From Tranzscheliella williamsii (taxonomy: Eukaryota; Basidiomycota; Ustilaginomycetes; Ustilaginales; Ustilaginaceae), in the NCBI GenBank assembly GCA_023212725.1, contig JALBYF010000002.1, forward strand, positions 62,001-126,000: a DNA stretch of 64,000 nt, read 5' to 3'. Position 1 is the stretch's first letter. Every line of letters begins with the position of its first letter. The translations under genes were made by a program, and so were the position numbers. Under the pieces are notes generated by a model. It made no database searches, had not been told where the DNA came from, and saw nothing but the letters and a program-made list of their open reading frames with translations. Shown piece by piece: positions 39,735 through 50,700 of the stretch.

Positions 39735-40139
39735 TTAGAGAAGCGGGCCGTAGTGCTGGCTGACGTTACCGGAGGTGCCCTGGTCGCTGGCGCCCTGGGA
39801 GCCGCCGTTGCTGACGTAGTTTCCGGGCTGGACCTGGCTGTTGTCGTTGTTGATGTACGATTCCGAGGTGCCGCCGATGCCGGCAGCGCTTCCGTTCTGG
39901 GCGGCCTGTCGGGGCAGGACGTTCTGCAGGACGGTGCCGGCTTGGCCCTGCAGGGAGGAGGACGAATCGCCGCCGTTGCTGACTGCGTTGCCCGGGGCGA
40001 TGTTGGAGTAGTCGTTGTACTGGCCGGCCGTGGCACTGCCTGCGAGGCCGTTGGCGGAGGCATCCTGCAGCAGCGGCGCCGCACTGCTCATCGCGGCAAG
40101 CGCCAGGACCGAGGTCACGGAGAAGGTAGTGTACTTCAT
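39735..40139 (-). CDS. Small secreted two-module repeat protein
   Basis: The 134-residue, cysteine-free product has a signal peptide (about residues 1-20, MKYTTFSVTSVLALAAMSSA). Two repeats follow. The first starts QDASANGLAGSATAGQYN and has APGNAVSNGG. The second has QPGNYVSNGG. A short GTVLQNVLPR ends repeat one, at a possible processing site. The same framework, Q-x-ASANG-x-x-GS...GQ-x-N...GN-x-[VL]-x-x-GG, forms the second repeat array of the 1509-residue protein at 47785-52314. This is therefore a minimal member of that family, probably a cell-surface or matrix protein. A TATATAA lies 77 bases upstream. Function is inferred only from the family pattern. Confidence 0.8.
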   Translation of the reverse strand: MKYTTFSVTSVLALAAMSSAAPLLQDASANGLAGSATAGQYNDYSNIAPGNAVSNGGDSSSSLQGQAGTVLQNVLPRQAAQNGSAAGIGGTSESYINNDNSQVQPGNYVSNGGSQGASDQGTSGNVSQHYGPLL

Positions 40140-41564
40140 CTTGTATACGAGGTGGCTAGGGTTCAAGCGGTGGAAGAAGGCAGGCCAGCCAAGTGGATGG
40201 GAGAGCGTGTTTCTGTTATATACGTTGCCTGTGCGCATTCAAAACACGGATGCGCCAAGATGCAGTGGAGGGCAGCCGGATAGAGACAGGTTGGCTGTGT
40301 AGAACCGCCGTGTAGAACCTCGCGCGTGCCGAACAGTTGCTAGGCGGACCCTCCCCACGGCATGCCGAAAGACCGGAACCCAGAGATGGCCAACGGACAT
40401 CTAGCTCGCGACGTGGATCAACGTCTGTCGCGCGAACAAGAGAAACAGATCGACGTCCCTGCCGGAAAGGGATGGCTGTTGAGGTCTCAACTCCACGCAG
40501 GTATGATCGCTGCGGGCAAGTGAACAAGCTACACGCTGTTTGGCGAGGCCTATCCGGTTGCGGACGTGCTCCAGCTTTCCTGCAACTGGAGTCTGTGTGA
40601 ACCTCGTAACCGCAACCAGAAGAGACATCAGATGGCGCAAGTCGCTGCCTGGCCCCGCTGACACAGCTCAGGCGTACTAGACCCATGGCAATGCTTCGGT
40701 TCGCGTTGCAGACGTCCACATTCCGAGCCAGTCCAAAACACGATGACGTGAGGCCTTCTCACCGAGTGCAAAGCATGATGGTATGTCGTCTGCCTACGTT
40801 GCCCAGCCAACCAGCCGAGCGAACAGGCGATCCAGGATGAGACGTCGACAGCGACCCAGGAACTGCCGTTCGCCTGGCTGGGTCCAGGAGCGCCTCCCTT
40901 CTGGAAGGCATGGGTGGTGGCTTCAGGGGCAAGCCATTTAGAAGGGCGCCCAAATCCGTCGATTCGACCTTGACTGCTGTCTTCCAAAGTGTCGACTCTG
41001 GAGGGATCGACGCGATGGACGAGGCATGTCGCCACCGCATCTGGCATGCGTGCTCAAGTGGCTCTCGAATTTAACGCCTCCAATTCCGTTCGAGAGCTTG
41101 CAGGCGCTTAGCCCGCCTTCGGCCTGCACTTGGCAGCTGTCGCTGGACGTCAACGACGGCATGCGCCTCCCATTGCTGCTCGCTTCCTCCCTCCCCTTCC
41201 ACTTCTCACTCTGACCCATCATCCCACCCAACTTGGAGTCTGCCACAAGACCGACGCTTTACCCGCACGAGAAAGACGCGCTCACCTTGCTAGGCTGGCG
41301 ACACAACATTTCAGCAGTTTAACATCGAGCTCGCACTGCCTTGCCAAGCGCCCGATTGAAACCGTTGTTTCTATATCTGCTGTCCAACGAAGCCTGCCAA
41401 GGGCATCTACTAGTCAGACTTGCTCGAACGAAATCGCATCGCAATCAAGAGGGGGGTAAGCAATTCTGTTAAAGAAACGGTGACGACCGGGAAAGATAAA
41501 GTGTAAAAGATCGTAGTATGTTGAAAGCGAAGGGCTAAATGAGTGTGGTATCGGAGGTGAAGGG
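40140..41564. other. Intergenic region between two secreted repeat genes
   Basis: This 1.4 kb holds the promoter of the small secreted protein and the 3' flank of the 776-residue protein. No ORF with bias was found. The TATA element at 40216-40222 is listed separately. Confidence 0.5.
40216..40222 (-). promoter_or_regulatory. TATA box of the small secreted protein
   Basis: On the minus strand the sequence is TATATAA, 77 bases upstream of the start codon at 40139. Confidence 0.5.
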
Positions 41565-43895
41565 CTACGACCTCGACGATGTGAGATTGGCTGCTGCTGC
41601 TTGTCTTGGTAGTCTGCGCCGGATGAGCTTCTTGGCCACGCGGTGGATCGAGTTCTGGCCGTTGGCCTGGCTCGAGTCTTGGCTCTGGTCTTGTGCTGCG
41701 GGCGCGGGCTGGGCCTGTGCCTGGTGCTGGTCGGCGCCCTGTGTCTGGACCGAGTTCTGCACGTTGTCCTGGTTGGAGGTGCTGGTCTGCGTCGCGTCTC
41801 CCGCCGGCGCATTCTGTTCCGTGGTCTGGTCGTTGCTCTGCACCGAGTCCTGGCTCTGGTCCGGCTGCTGTGCGCCGTCCGGCCCTGGAGCCGCCTGGTC
41901 AGCGCCCTGCGTCTGCACCGAGTTCTGTACATTGTCCTGGTTCGAGGTGCTAGTCTGCGCCGCGTCGCCCGCTGGCGCAGTCTGTTGCGTGGTCTGGTCG
42001 TTGCTCTGCACCGACTTTTGGCTCTGATCCGGCTGCTGCGCTGCGTCCTGTCCTGCAGGCGCCTGTCCTGCAGCTGCCTGATCAGCACCCTGGGTCTGTT
42101 GCGAGTCCTGCTTGTTCGCCTGGTTCGCATCGCTGGCCTGCGTCGCGTCACCCGCTGCGCCATTTTGTTGCGTGGTCTGGTCGTTGCTCTGCGCGGATTT
42201 CTGGTCCTGGTCCTGCGGCGTAGCGGCGTCCTGCGCTGGGGCTGCCTGATCAGCGCCCTGGGTCTGTTGTGAGTCCTGCTTGTTCGCCTGGTCAGCATCG
42301 CTGGCCTGCGTTGCATCGCCTGCTGGCGCATCCTGTACGGTGGTCTGATCGTTGCTCTGCGCGGATTTCTGGTCCTGGCCCTGCTGCGCAGCGGCGCCCT
42401 GCCCTGAAGCTGGCTGGCCAGCGCCCTGGGTCTGCTGCGAGTCCTGCTTGTTCGCCTGGTTTGCATCGCTGGCCTGCGTCGCGTCACCCGCTGCGCCATT
42501 CTGTTGCGTGGTCTGGTCGTTGCTCTGCGCGGACTTCTGGTCCTGGTCCTGCTGCTGTGCGTCTGTCCCTGGAGCTGCCTGGTCGGCGCCCTGAGTCTGA
42601 TTGGAGTCCTGCTTGTTATCCTGGTTGGAAGAGCTGTCCTGTTGTCCAGCGGCTGCTGGTGCCTCTTGTATTGTCGTCTGGCTGTTGCTCTGTTCCGAGT
42701 CCTGGCTCTGCTTCTGAGCCTTGCCAGCAGCCTGGCCCTGATCCGCTGCCTGGTCCTGGTCGGACGTCTGGTGGTTCTCTTGCTCAGATGCGCTGCTCTG
42801 TAGCGCCGATCCCGAGGGCGCATCCTGGATGTTGGTCTGGCTGTTGCTCTGCTCCGAGTCCTGGCTCTGCTTCTGAGCTTTGTCAGCAGCCTGGCCCTGA
42901 TCCGCTGCCTGGTCCTGGTCGGACGTCTGGTGGTTCTCTTGCTCAGATGCGCTGCTCTGTAGCGCCGATCCTGAGGGCGCATCCTGCATGTTGGTCTGGC
43001 TGTTGCTCTGCTCCGAGTCTTGCGTCTGCTTCGGAGTTTGGTCTGCGCCCTGGCCTTGGCTCTGGCCCGCGGCTTGATTCTGCTCGGAATTCTGGTGGTT
43101 TTCTTGCTCAGACGCGCTGCTCTGCAACGCAGACCCGGAGGGGCCGTCTTGGATGTTGGTTTGGCTGTTGCTCTGCTGAGAGTCTTGCGTCTGCTTCGGA
43201 GTTTGGTCCGCAGCCTGACCCTGGCCCTGATCAGCGGCTTGGTTTTGGGCTGAGTTCTGATTGTTCTCCTGGTGACTGGCGCTGCTTTGGAGCGACGAAC
43301 CGGAGGGTGCGTCTTGAATGTTGGTTTGACTGTTGCTTTGTTCTGAGCTTTGGTTTGGGTTCTGTGCTGCGTCCTGCCCCTGACCCTGTGCGGCGGCTTG
43401 GGACTGCTGCGAGTTTTGCACGTTCTGCTGCAGGGACGAGCTGCTCTGCAGCGAGTGGCCCTGGGCGCTGTCCTGGATCGAGGTCTGGCTGTTGCTTTGG
43501 CTGGACGACTGCGACTGTGGCTGGGACTTGTTGGATTTGTCGGCTTGCGACTGGGGCTGGTTCTGCGCCTGACTGCTCGCGGCGGTCGCGGTACTGTTGT
43601 GCATGTTGGCACTCTGGTCCGAGTCTTGTGCCGAGCCGGCCGAGTTCGCTGTCACCGAGTTGGCGCTACCACTGACGCTGGTGTTGGACTCTGACTTCTG
43701 GCTGTTGCCCTTGCCGTTCTGATTGTCGTTGCCATTCTGGTAGTTACCGATCACAAAGAGAGGCACCTCGCCAAAGCCTCGAGGTGTGACGTTGTGCATG
43801 CTGACCGACGTCCGCGCTGCTACTGGCGCGGCGGCGGTCATGCTCTGCGCGAGCGCCGCGGCGATCATGGCTACTATCGCTCCGTTTCCCTTCAT
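41565..43895 (-). CDS. Secreted Gln/Asn/Ser-rich repeat protein
   Basis: The 776-residue single-exon product has a signal peptide (about residues 1-27). A short unique segment follows (RGFGEVPLFVIGNYQNGNDN), then a Ser/Gln/Asn-rich region with about eleven imperfect units of 53-61 residues. Each unit begins QSN[S/D]QT, then has Q, often APSG or APAG, Q, and a Q-x-N-x-Q ladder. Examples are QSNSQTNIQDAPSGSALQSS and QSNDQTTEQNAPAGDATQTS. There are no cysteines, and Arg is absent from the repeats while Lys is rare. The C-terminus switches to a basic tail (VAKKLIRRRLPRQAA). The SQT...APSG core recurs in the third array of the 1509-residue neighbour. It resembles prion-like or beta-solenoid surface proteins. 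A structural or adhesive role is inferred. Confidence 0.8.
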   Translation of the reverse strand: MKGNGAIVAMIAAALAQSMTAAAPVAARTSVSMHNVTPRGFGEVPLFVIGNYQNGNDNQNGKGNSQKSESNTSVSGSANSVTANSAGSAQDSDQSANMHNSTATAASSQAQNQPQSQADKSNKSQPQSQSSSQSNSQTSIQDSAQGHSLQSSSSLQQNVQNSQQSQAAAQGQGQDAAQNPNQSSEQSNSQTNIQDAPSGSSLQSSASHQENNQNSAQNQAADQGQGQAADQTPKQTQDSQQSNSQTNIQDGPSGSALQSSASEQENHQNSEQNQAAGQSQGQGADQTPKQTQDSEQSNSQTNMQDAPSGSALQSSASEQENHQTSDQDQAADQGQAADKAQKQSQDSEQSNSQTNIQDAPSGSALQSSASEQENHQTSDQDQAADQGQAAGKAQKQSQDSEQSNSQTTIQEAPAAAGQQDSSSNQDNKQDSNQTQGADQAAPGTDAQQQDQDQKSAQSNDQTTQQNGAAGDATQASDANQANKQDSQQTQGAGQPASGQGAAAQQGQDQKSAQSNDQTTVQDAPAGDATQASDADQANKQDSQQTQGADQAAPAQDAATPQDQDQKSAQSNDQTTQQNGAAGDATQASDANQANKQDSQQTQGADQAAAGQAPAGQDAAQQPDQSQKSVQSNDQTTQQTAPAGDAAQTSTSNQDNVQNSVQTQGADQAAPGPDGAQQPDQSQDSVQSNDQTTEQNAPAGDATQTSTSNQDNVQNSVQTQGADQHQAQAQPAPAAQDQSQDSSQANGQNSIHRVAKKLIRRRLPRQAAAANLTSSRS
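41650..43500 (-). repeat. Coding tandem repeats, about 160-180 bases each
   Basis: About eleven in-frame units make up most of the 776-residue secreted protein. Two adjacent units around 42700-42990 are nearly identical at DNA level, which points to recent duplication. Edges are approximate because the units are degenerate. Confidence 0.8.
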
Positions 43896-46800
43896 AGCGT
43901 ATACGTTGTTGCAGAAGCACCAAGGAGAGGGGAGTTTGTTGGCCGAATGGAGGTGCTAATATGTAGAATGGTTGATGAAGGATGTAGAGAAGCAAGAAGC
44001 CTCCGATCCGGTTTCGAAGTTGTTTGACACCTTGTTGACAGAAGACATCGGGCCGCCCAGCTCAGCACACAGTGAACCACCGGAAGGCCATGCGACAACA
44101 GCTTGCTAGACGACGGTAGGGTCATAACAGGATGATGAGCGCCAATGGCCTGGTAGATGCAGGGACAGACGCAGGTATCTTGTCGCTTGGATGTAGGAAA
44201 ACTGGCCAAGGTGATCCATCACAGCAAAGTCGTTCGTTTGACAGGTCGGTTACCGTCGATCAACTTCTACAGCGGCGCCAAGGAGGCCAAAACAAACGTG
44301 TGCCAAGGGAGAAAAAGTAACATGTGCCCACCTGTTGGGACAGTGAGGTGGATTCGCGGAAAGTTCTCCGGTCGCTTAGAAGAAAGGATGCATAGGGTTT
44401 GTGGCTGGAGGTAGAAGTTATCTCACGGGTAGAAGTGGAGGGACGAACGGAATGCGACCTATCAGAAGTTGGGGGCCTCCGCCATAGTCTCTGAAGATGG
44501 CGTGAGGGATGACCAGAGAGTTCCGGCCACAGGAACCATGACGATGTTGCGCAGAGCTGTACTGATGCGGAGCGGGGACGAGGATCCGAGGAATGCAGCT
44601 GACCAAGTCCATATGAAGGATCGGCCGAATAGAACATGCGACCCAGATGCGGACTTGGCCAAGAGAAGCCAGAGCACGCCAGATCCATCCTCCACCGGAG
44701 GGGTTGGACTGGACAAACAAGGGAGGTTTAGTCAAGGCTTGCGACGATGGCAAGATAAACATGGGCCTCGCAGATGGAACGACGATCAGGTCAACACAGA
44801 CCAGCCAACGTGCCAGTGAAACTGTAGTGAGCGGCGGCGGCCTTTGAGACGAGCAGATGGGCCTATGAAATAGAGCGGATCGAAGCATGAAAGCAAAGGC
44901 GGCGTGAGTGTAACATGATGATCTACGTTGAAACTCTGCCGCTTGCTACTCTGGGTGCGATGAGAGAGACGACCTGGGGTAAGAGAGAAACGAAAGGCAC
45001 GCACCAATTGGGCGGGCAATAGGAAAGGGATGAGAGAATGCGAAAAAGGTGAGAGGGCGGAGAGGGTGAAGAGGAGAAAGAGAGGAGAGGTAGTGGCGGC
45101 TCTGAACAAAAAGCGACGGCTTGCTGCACGTCACAGGCCTGGGTCTGGCAAGAATGGTCCACACCCGTTTCCGAGAGAGACGAACGGAGCGAGAATACAA
45201 ATGAAGTCATTCACAATAGAAAAGTCTTGAGACGATAAGTGGGTGTGCATGCAGGAGTTCGTGGCATTTGGGACACGTTCCGGGTCTTGAATTGTGGCGT
45301 GCGGCTTCAACGACGCGTTCCAGCTGTGTCACACTTATACATAGAATTCGCCTGGGTTCTACACACCTAAACATGTAGAACTAGCCAGTCAGGTATAGTG
45401 TGGATTCGAACCACGGCCTTCCGCTTCCTTGTTTCTGATTCACATGGTGATTTACAGTATAACACCCAATACACCTTTCTTGTATTTGGCTGGTCAGCTT
45501 CAAATTTGACACGCCAGATTTTCAAATGGCTTTCTTGGACGCAAGTGCGTATACGTACTGTCAGGCAGCGCGCAATACAAATCTGTCTAGCCCTGCGTGT
45601 GTTGGCACTTCGTTTGCTTCTTTTGTGGCTTCACCATTCGTAGTGATAAGCTATTCGTTTCATCCATCTGCTATTCGAATGACCCTTCCGCTGTGTTGCT
45701 TCGCTGGCCCTCTAACGTTGGCTTTTCAGCGTCGCTCTTGCTCTGCGTCGCCATTCCCCTCAACTGCAGCTTGCGTGCCCTGCTCTCATGCCCTTACTAA
45801 TGCTGCTGACAGCTGTCACCCGTATGAACAGATCGGGAATGTCGTATTCCGTCAGCACATCCTAGTCTCATGGCACTCCTCCCCCCCTCAAGGTGCCCGA
45901 TGTCTATCTGGTGCTACATCCATCTGCGCTCTCGAATGCCCTGCCCTCATCAACAATTCTGACTTGGCCCTCTCTACGGTCCACTGCGGCCTACTGTGCA
46001 CGGTTTCGAGGCAGCCAATGACCTGCGACGCTCACATACATCGTCTCCTCCTGCTGGTTTTACTTGCTATTGCTTGCCCGTCGCTCTCTAGGCTCGGCCC
46101 CACGAGGATGAGTATATCATCTAGTACAGCGGGATATGTGACGCCTTTGGACTGCGAAATGGAAGACATGACTCAGAATCCGCTTTCGTCTCTCTGAATT
46201 CGCAGCGAAGATCTCGTCAGACGTAGCCGCGCAGATCGCATTCCTCCTCGTAGTACCTATATCAGCCAGTTTCGGACGATCAGCCATCCAGATTTCTTCT
46301 ACCGTCCTATGTAGCTGTTCTCGATCCCAGCTATCCGGTTTGCACATTCAGCTTCCGTCCCCAAGTCCAAGGCCAAACGTCATACTTCGCCCAAATAGGC
46401 TGAAGCTACCATCTCTGCCATTAGCTTAGCCGCACCGCTAAGGCTCACTTCGCCCAAATCATTACTGCCATCTTTCAAGTGCCGTCTTTATCGCTTGATC
46501 CGTCATTACCATTCCGCTCCATCCGGCCCCCTCCCAGCGATCTTCTTCACTCATCTCCCCTCCCTTTCGTTCCCATGTCCTTCACATTCCAGAACCTACA
46601 TCATTTTGTTTCGTATGCCCTAGCAGCTCTTCCCCCCAAGTTCTAGCCCTCGTAGCGCCACACCCAGGCTCATGCCTCCGACCTGCCATCGTCTTATTCC
46701 AGACGAGTTGATTCTGTCTGATGCGGGCCACTTTTGCCAAGCCCAAGTCCCTACCACAACCGTGTTCCTGCCCCGACCAACGTGACAGGCTTCCATACCC

Positions 46801-47784
46801 CTTACATACCTTGCAGGAACATACAGTAAACACCTTTCACACCCGCCCGTTCCGGCCAACTGTGTCTACTGCCACGGCAGCACAGATAACTACTGACATG
46901 ACTCCGTTGGGTCGCCACTTGCGCCACCCCGAGTCGCACTTTCGTGCCGCTTCCGTCTGTCTCGCACATCATAACAGGACCCAGTTTTCCTTCCAGTCCA
47001 TCCCTCCTCCCTTTTCCGGTAAATCTGTTTCTGCCTGATCCGGTCCGGATCTGTCAAGAGATCGTCCATACATGATCTACCTCCCACGCACTTGGCATTC
47101 CTCCTCTCTGTTCCAACCGACCGCTTCGTATTGCCTACCCGCTGCTGAGCCTTGTCCTTTGACGACGTCCTGCAGCTTGGACGTATTGTTCATCGATCTT
47201 CTTCGCCGCTTCGAGATAAGCGTTATGGTGTCATCCGTGTTTCTCGCCAAGCGGCGACGCTGGTTCCTCTGTCACAGATCTACCCTTCTTTTTTCCTCAC
47301 CCTTGGGAATGCATCACTTCAGCGCTGCCTCGCACCTGATCCGCAACTGATCATCCGCATTCGAAGAACATAGCTCAACACGAAAGAATGCGGCTCTCCT
47401 GCCTCTCCAAGTGTCAATGTCGCCTCGAGAAGGGATCTATCTCCACTACCTGTGCTCCCATCAGCTCTCTCTCCTCTAGTGTTATGGCTCAGCACATTCA
47501 TAGAAGCTAGTCGCACAATCGTTCCTCCTTCCCCTGAAAAGCATATAATAGTGTTTCCTTTCTCGTCTCATCACTTCATCCTTCATCGCATCGATTCCCC
47601 TTTCCCCTACACAGACAGACACAGGACAGTTCCTTCCCCCCCTCCCCCTTCCCCCTTTGGTTTCTTTTCTCCCCCGGCACACAGGCGCCAACCAAGCAGT
47701 TTCCCCTCTCGTAATCTTACTATTCCTTTTCTCCCAACACATATATTACCAAGCAACCACCTTACACCCTACCAAAACTACGCG
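43896..47784. other. Long non-coding region between divergent secreted repeat genes
   Basis: This is the longest gene-free stretch of the window, 3.9 kb. It contains the upstream regions of the 776-residue (-) and 1509-residue (+) secreted proteins. ORFs here have no bias. From about 45600 to 47780 the + strand is clearly pyrimidine-rich. A 13-base direct repeat, ACTTCGCCCAAAT, occurs at 46384-46396 and 46447-46459. A tRNA-like B-box lies on the minus strand near 45395-45415. A TATA-like box is at 47544. Confidence 0.55.
47544..47550 (+). promoter_or_regulatory. TATA-like element of the 1509-residue repeat protein
   Basis: TATAATA is followed by about 200 bases of strongly C/T-rich DNA up to the ATG at 47785. 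A TATA element followed by a CT-rich block is the usual core promoter of highly expressed fungal genes. Confidence 0.5.
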
Positions 47785-50700
47785 ATGAAGTTTACTCCCG
47801 GATTCACCGCTTTCGTGGTTGCCTCTGTGGCGACTGCAAACCTCGCCGCTGCCGTACCTGTGGCTCCCCGAGGCATCACCCAGTCCAACTCTCAGGAGAC
47901 TCCCCAGACGGCCAAGGGCGGAAAGGTGCTTCAGAACTCTGAGTCCAGCCAGAACAACGGCCAGAACGTCGACATCGACACGGGCGACCGTGTTCACGTT
48001 GCATACGTCCCTGTTCACAACGACGCTCCCGCTCCTGCTCCCGCCCCGGCTCCGGCCCCCGCTCCCGCCCCGGCGCCCGTTCACAAGCACAAGGGCGGAA
48101 AAAGCAACAAGACTGGCGACCTGATCTCCGTCGGTGTCCTTAACGGCAACCAGGCCAACGCCCAGGTTGCTGGCACTGGAAACCAGGGAAACAGCGCCCA
48201 CGAGACCTACGACAAGCGAGGCAGCGGCACTGGCGACATCATTGACATCCCCATTGCCAACGGTAACCAGGCCAACGCTCAGATCCTCGGCACTGGTAAC
48301 CAGGGCAACTCTGCCCAGGAGGCCTTCGACAAGCGAGGCAGCGGCACTGGAGACATCATTGACCTCCCCATCCTCAACGGTAACCAGGCCAACGCTCAGA
48401 TCCTCGGCACTGGTAACCAGGGTAACCAGGCCAAGGAGTCATTCGACAGGCGAGACGGCGGCACTGGAGACATCATTGACCTCCCCATCCTCAACGGTAA
48501 CCAGGCCAACGCCCAAATTCTCGGAACCGGTGACCAGGGCAACTCTGCCCAAGAGTCATTCGACAGGCGAGGAAGCGGCACTGGCGACATCATTGACATC
48601 CCCATTGCCAACGGTAACCAGGCCAACGCTCAGATCCTCGGCACTGGTAACCAGGGCAACTCTGCCGAGGAGACCTTCGACAAGCGAGGCAGCGGCACTG
48701 GAGACATCATTGACCTCCCCATCCTCAACGGTAACCAGGCCAACGCTCAGATCCTCGGCACTGGTAATCAGGGCAACTCTGCCCAGGAGGCCTTCGACAA
48801 GCGAGGCAGCGGCACTGGCGATATCATTGACATTCCTCTGATCAACGGTAACCAGGCCAACGCTCAGATCCTCGGCACTGGTAACCAGGGTAACCAGGCC
48901 AAGGAGTCATTCGACAGGCGAGGTAGCGGCACTGGTGATATCATTGACATTCCTTTGATCAACGGTAACCAGGCCAACCTCCAGGTTCTCGGCACTGGTA
49001 ACCAGGGTAACCAGGCCAAGGAGTCGTTCGACAGGCGAGGAAGCGGCACTGGCGACATCATTGACATTCCTCTGATCAACGGTAACCAGGCCAACCTCCA
49101 GGTTCTCGGCACTGGTAACCAGGGTAACCAGGCCAAGGAGTCATTCGACAGGCGAGACGGCGGCACTGGCGACATCATTGACCTCCCCATCCTCAACGGT
49201 AACCAGGCCAACGCCCAAATTCTCGGCACTGGTAACCAGGGCAACTCTGCCGAAGAGGTTTTTGACAAGCGGAGTGGCACACCGGTTCTGACTGCCGTCG
49301 GTTCCCAGCAAGCGTCGGCTGACGGCCACGGTGGTCACTCCGTTGCAGGACAGACCAACAAGCCCGTTGTCTCCGGTGCTGGCAACTCGGTCACCACCGG
49401 TGGCTCGCAAAATTCCCAGAACGACGGAACTGGCGGAGATATCGCTCAGGAGATCTCCCAGTTCCTCCAGAGTCGTGACGGCGGAGAAAGCGCCCAGGCT
49501 CAGCAGGGTGCCTCCGCCAACGGCTTTGGTGGCTTCTCGCTCCAGGGCCAGACCAACAGGCCCGTCCTGTCCGGTGCCGGAAACTCGCTCACCGCCGGCG
49601 GTCAACAGTACGGCGAGAACAACGGCCAGGGTGGAGACATCACCCAGGACATCCTCCAGAAGCTCACCGGCCGACAGCTCTTCGCTCAGGGCAAGCAGGA
49701 CGCCTCGGCCGACGGCTTTGGCGGTTCCTCGCAGCAGGGCCAGACCAACAGGCCCGTCCTGTCCGGCTCCGGCAACTCCCTGACCGCCGGTGGTTCCCAG
49801 GGTGCGCAGAACGACGGAACCGGAGGATCGATCACCCAGGACCTCCTTCAGAAGCTTTCCGGCCGATCGCTCTTTTCCGCTCAGGGCAAGCAGTCTGCTT
49901 CCGCTGACGGTTACGGCGGTGCTTCCAAGCAGGGTCAGTCCAACAGCCCGGTTGTGTCCGGCTCTGGAAACTCGTTGACCGCCGGTGGCAGCCAGGGCGC
50001 CGAGAACAACGGCCAAGGCGGTTCTATCGACCAGGGCCTCAAGCAGATGGAGAACGCCGGCAGTAGCCTCTTCAAGCGACAGCTCTTCGCCCAAGGCAAG
50101 CAGAGTGCCTCTGCTGACGGCCACGGCGGCAGCTCGCTCCAGGGCCAGTCGAACGCTCCCGTCCTATCCGGCGCTGGTAACTCGCTGACTGCTGGTGGCT
50201 CTGAGGGCGCCGAGAACGACGGCACAGGTGGCTCGATCCAGCAGAGCCTCTCGCAGCTCCTTGGTGCGCGACAGCTCTCTGCTCAGGGCAAACAGTCTGC
50301 CTCTGCCAATGGCTTTGGCGGCTCCTCGCTCCAGGGCCAGACCAACAGGCCCGTCCTGTCCGGTGCCGGAAACTCGCTCACCACCGGCGGTCAGCAGTAC
50401 GGCGAGAACAACGGCCAGGGTGGAGACATCACCCAGGACATTCTCCAGAAGCTGACAGGCAGCAGCAAGCGGGGCCTTCCTTCCTCCTACAAGCAGGTCG
50501 GAAGCGCTGCCAGCAAGCAGGCCGGAAGCGCTAACGGCTACGGCGGTGCTTCCTTCCAGGCCGAGCAGAACACACCTGTCGTCTCTGGCTTTGGTAACTC
50601 GGTCACCACCGGCGGCCCTCAGGGCGCACAGAACAACGGTAACGGCGGATCTGTGGACCAGGCCTCAGCTCAGGGTTCGAGGCGAGGCGGAGCTGGTGCT

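Noticed and set aside
42269..43675. Long + strand ORF opposite the Gln-rich repeat protein
   Set aside because: It is a mirror of the repeats, without a signal peptide or recognisable domain.
44418..44888. Minus-strand ORF of 156 codons in the long gap
   Set aside because: There is no codon bias and no motif, and overlapping ORFs in other frames are equally open.
45391..45475. tRNA-like sequence on the minus strand with a perfect B-box (GGTTCGAATCC)
   Set aside because: The T-arm is good and an acceptor stem is nearly formed, but there is no normal D-loop or A-box and no consistent anticodon stem. It may be a decayed tRNA or a chance match.
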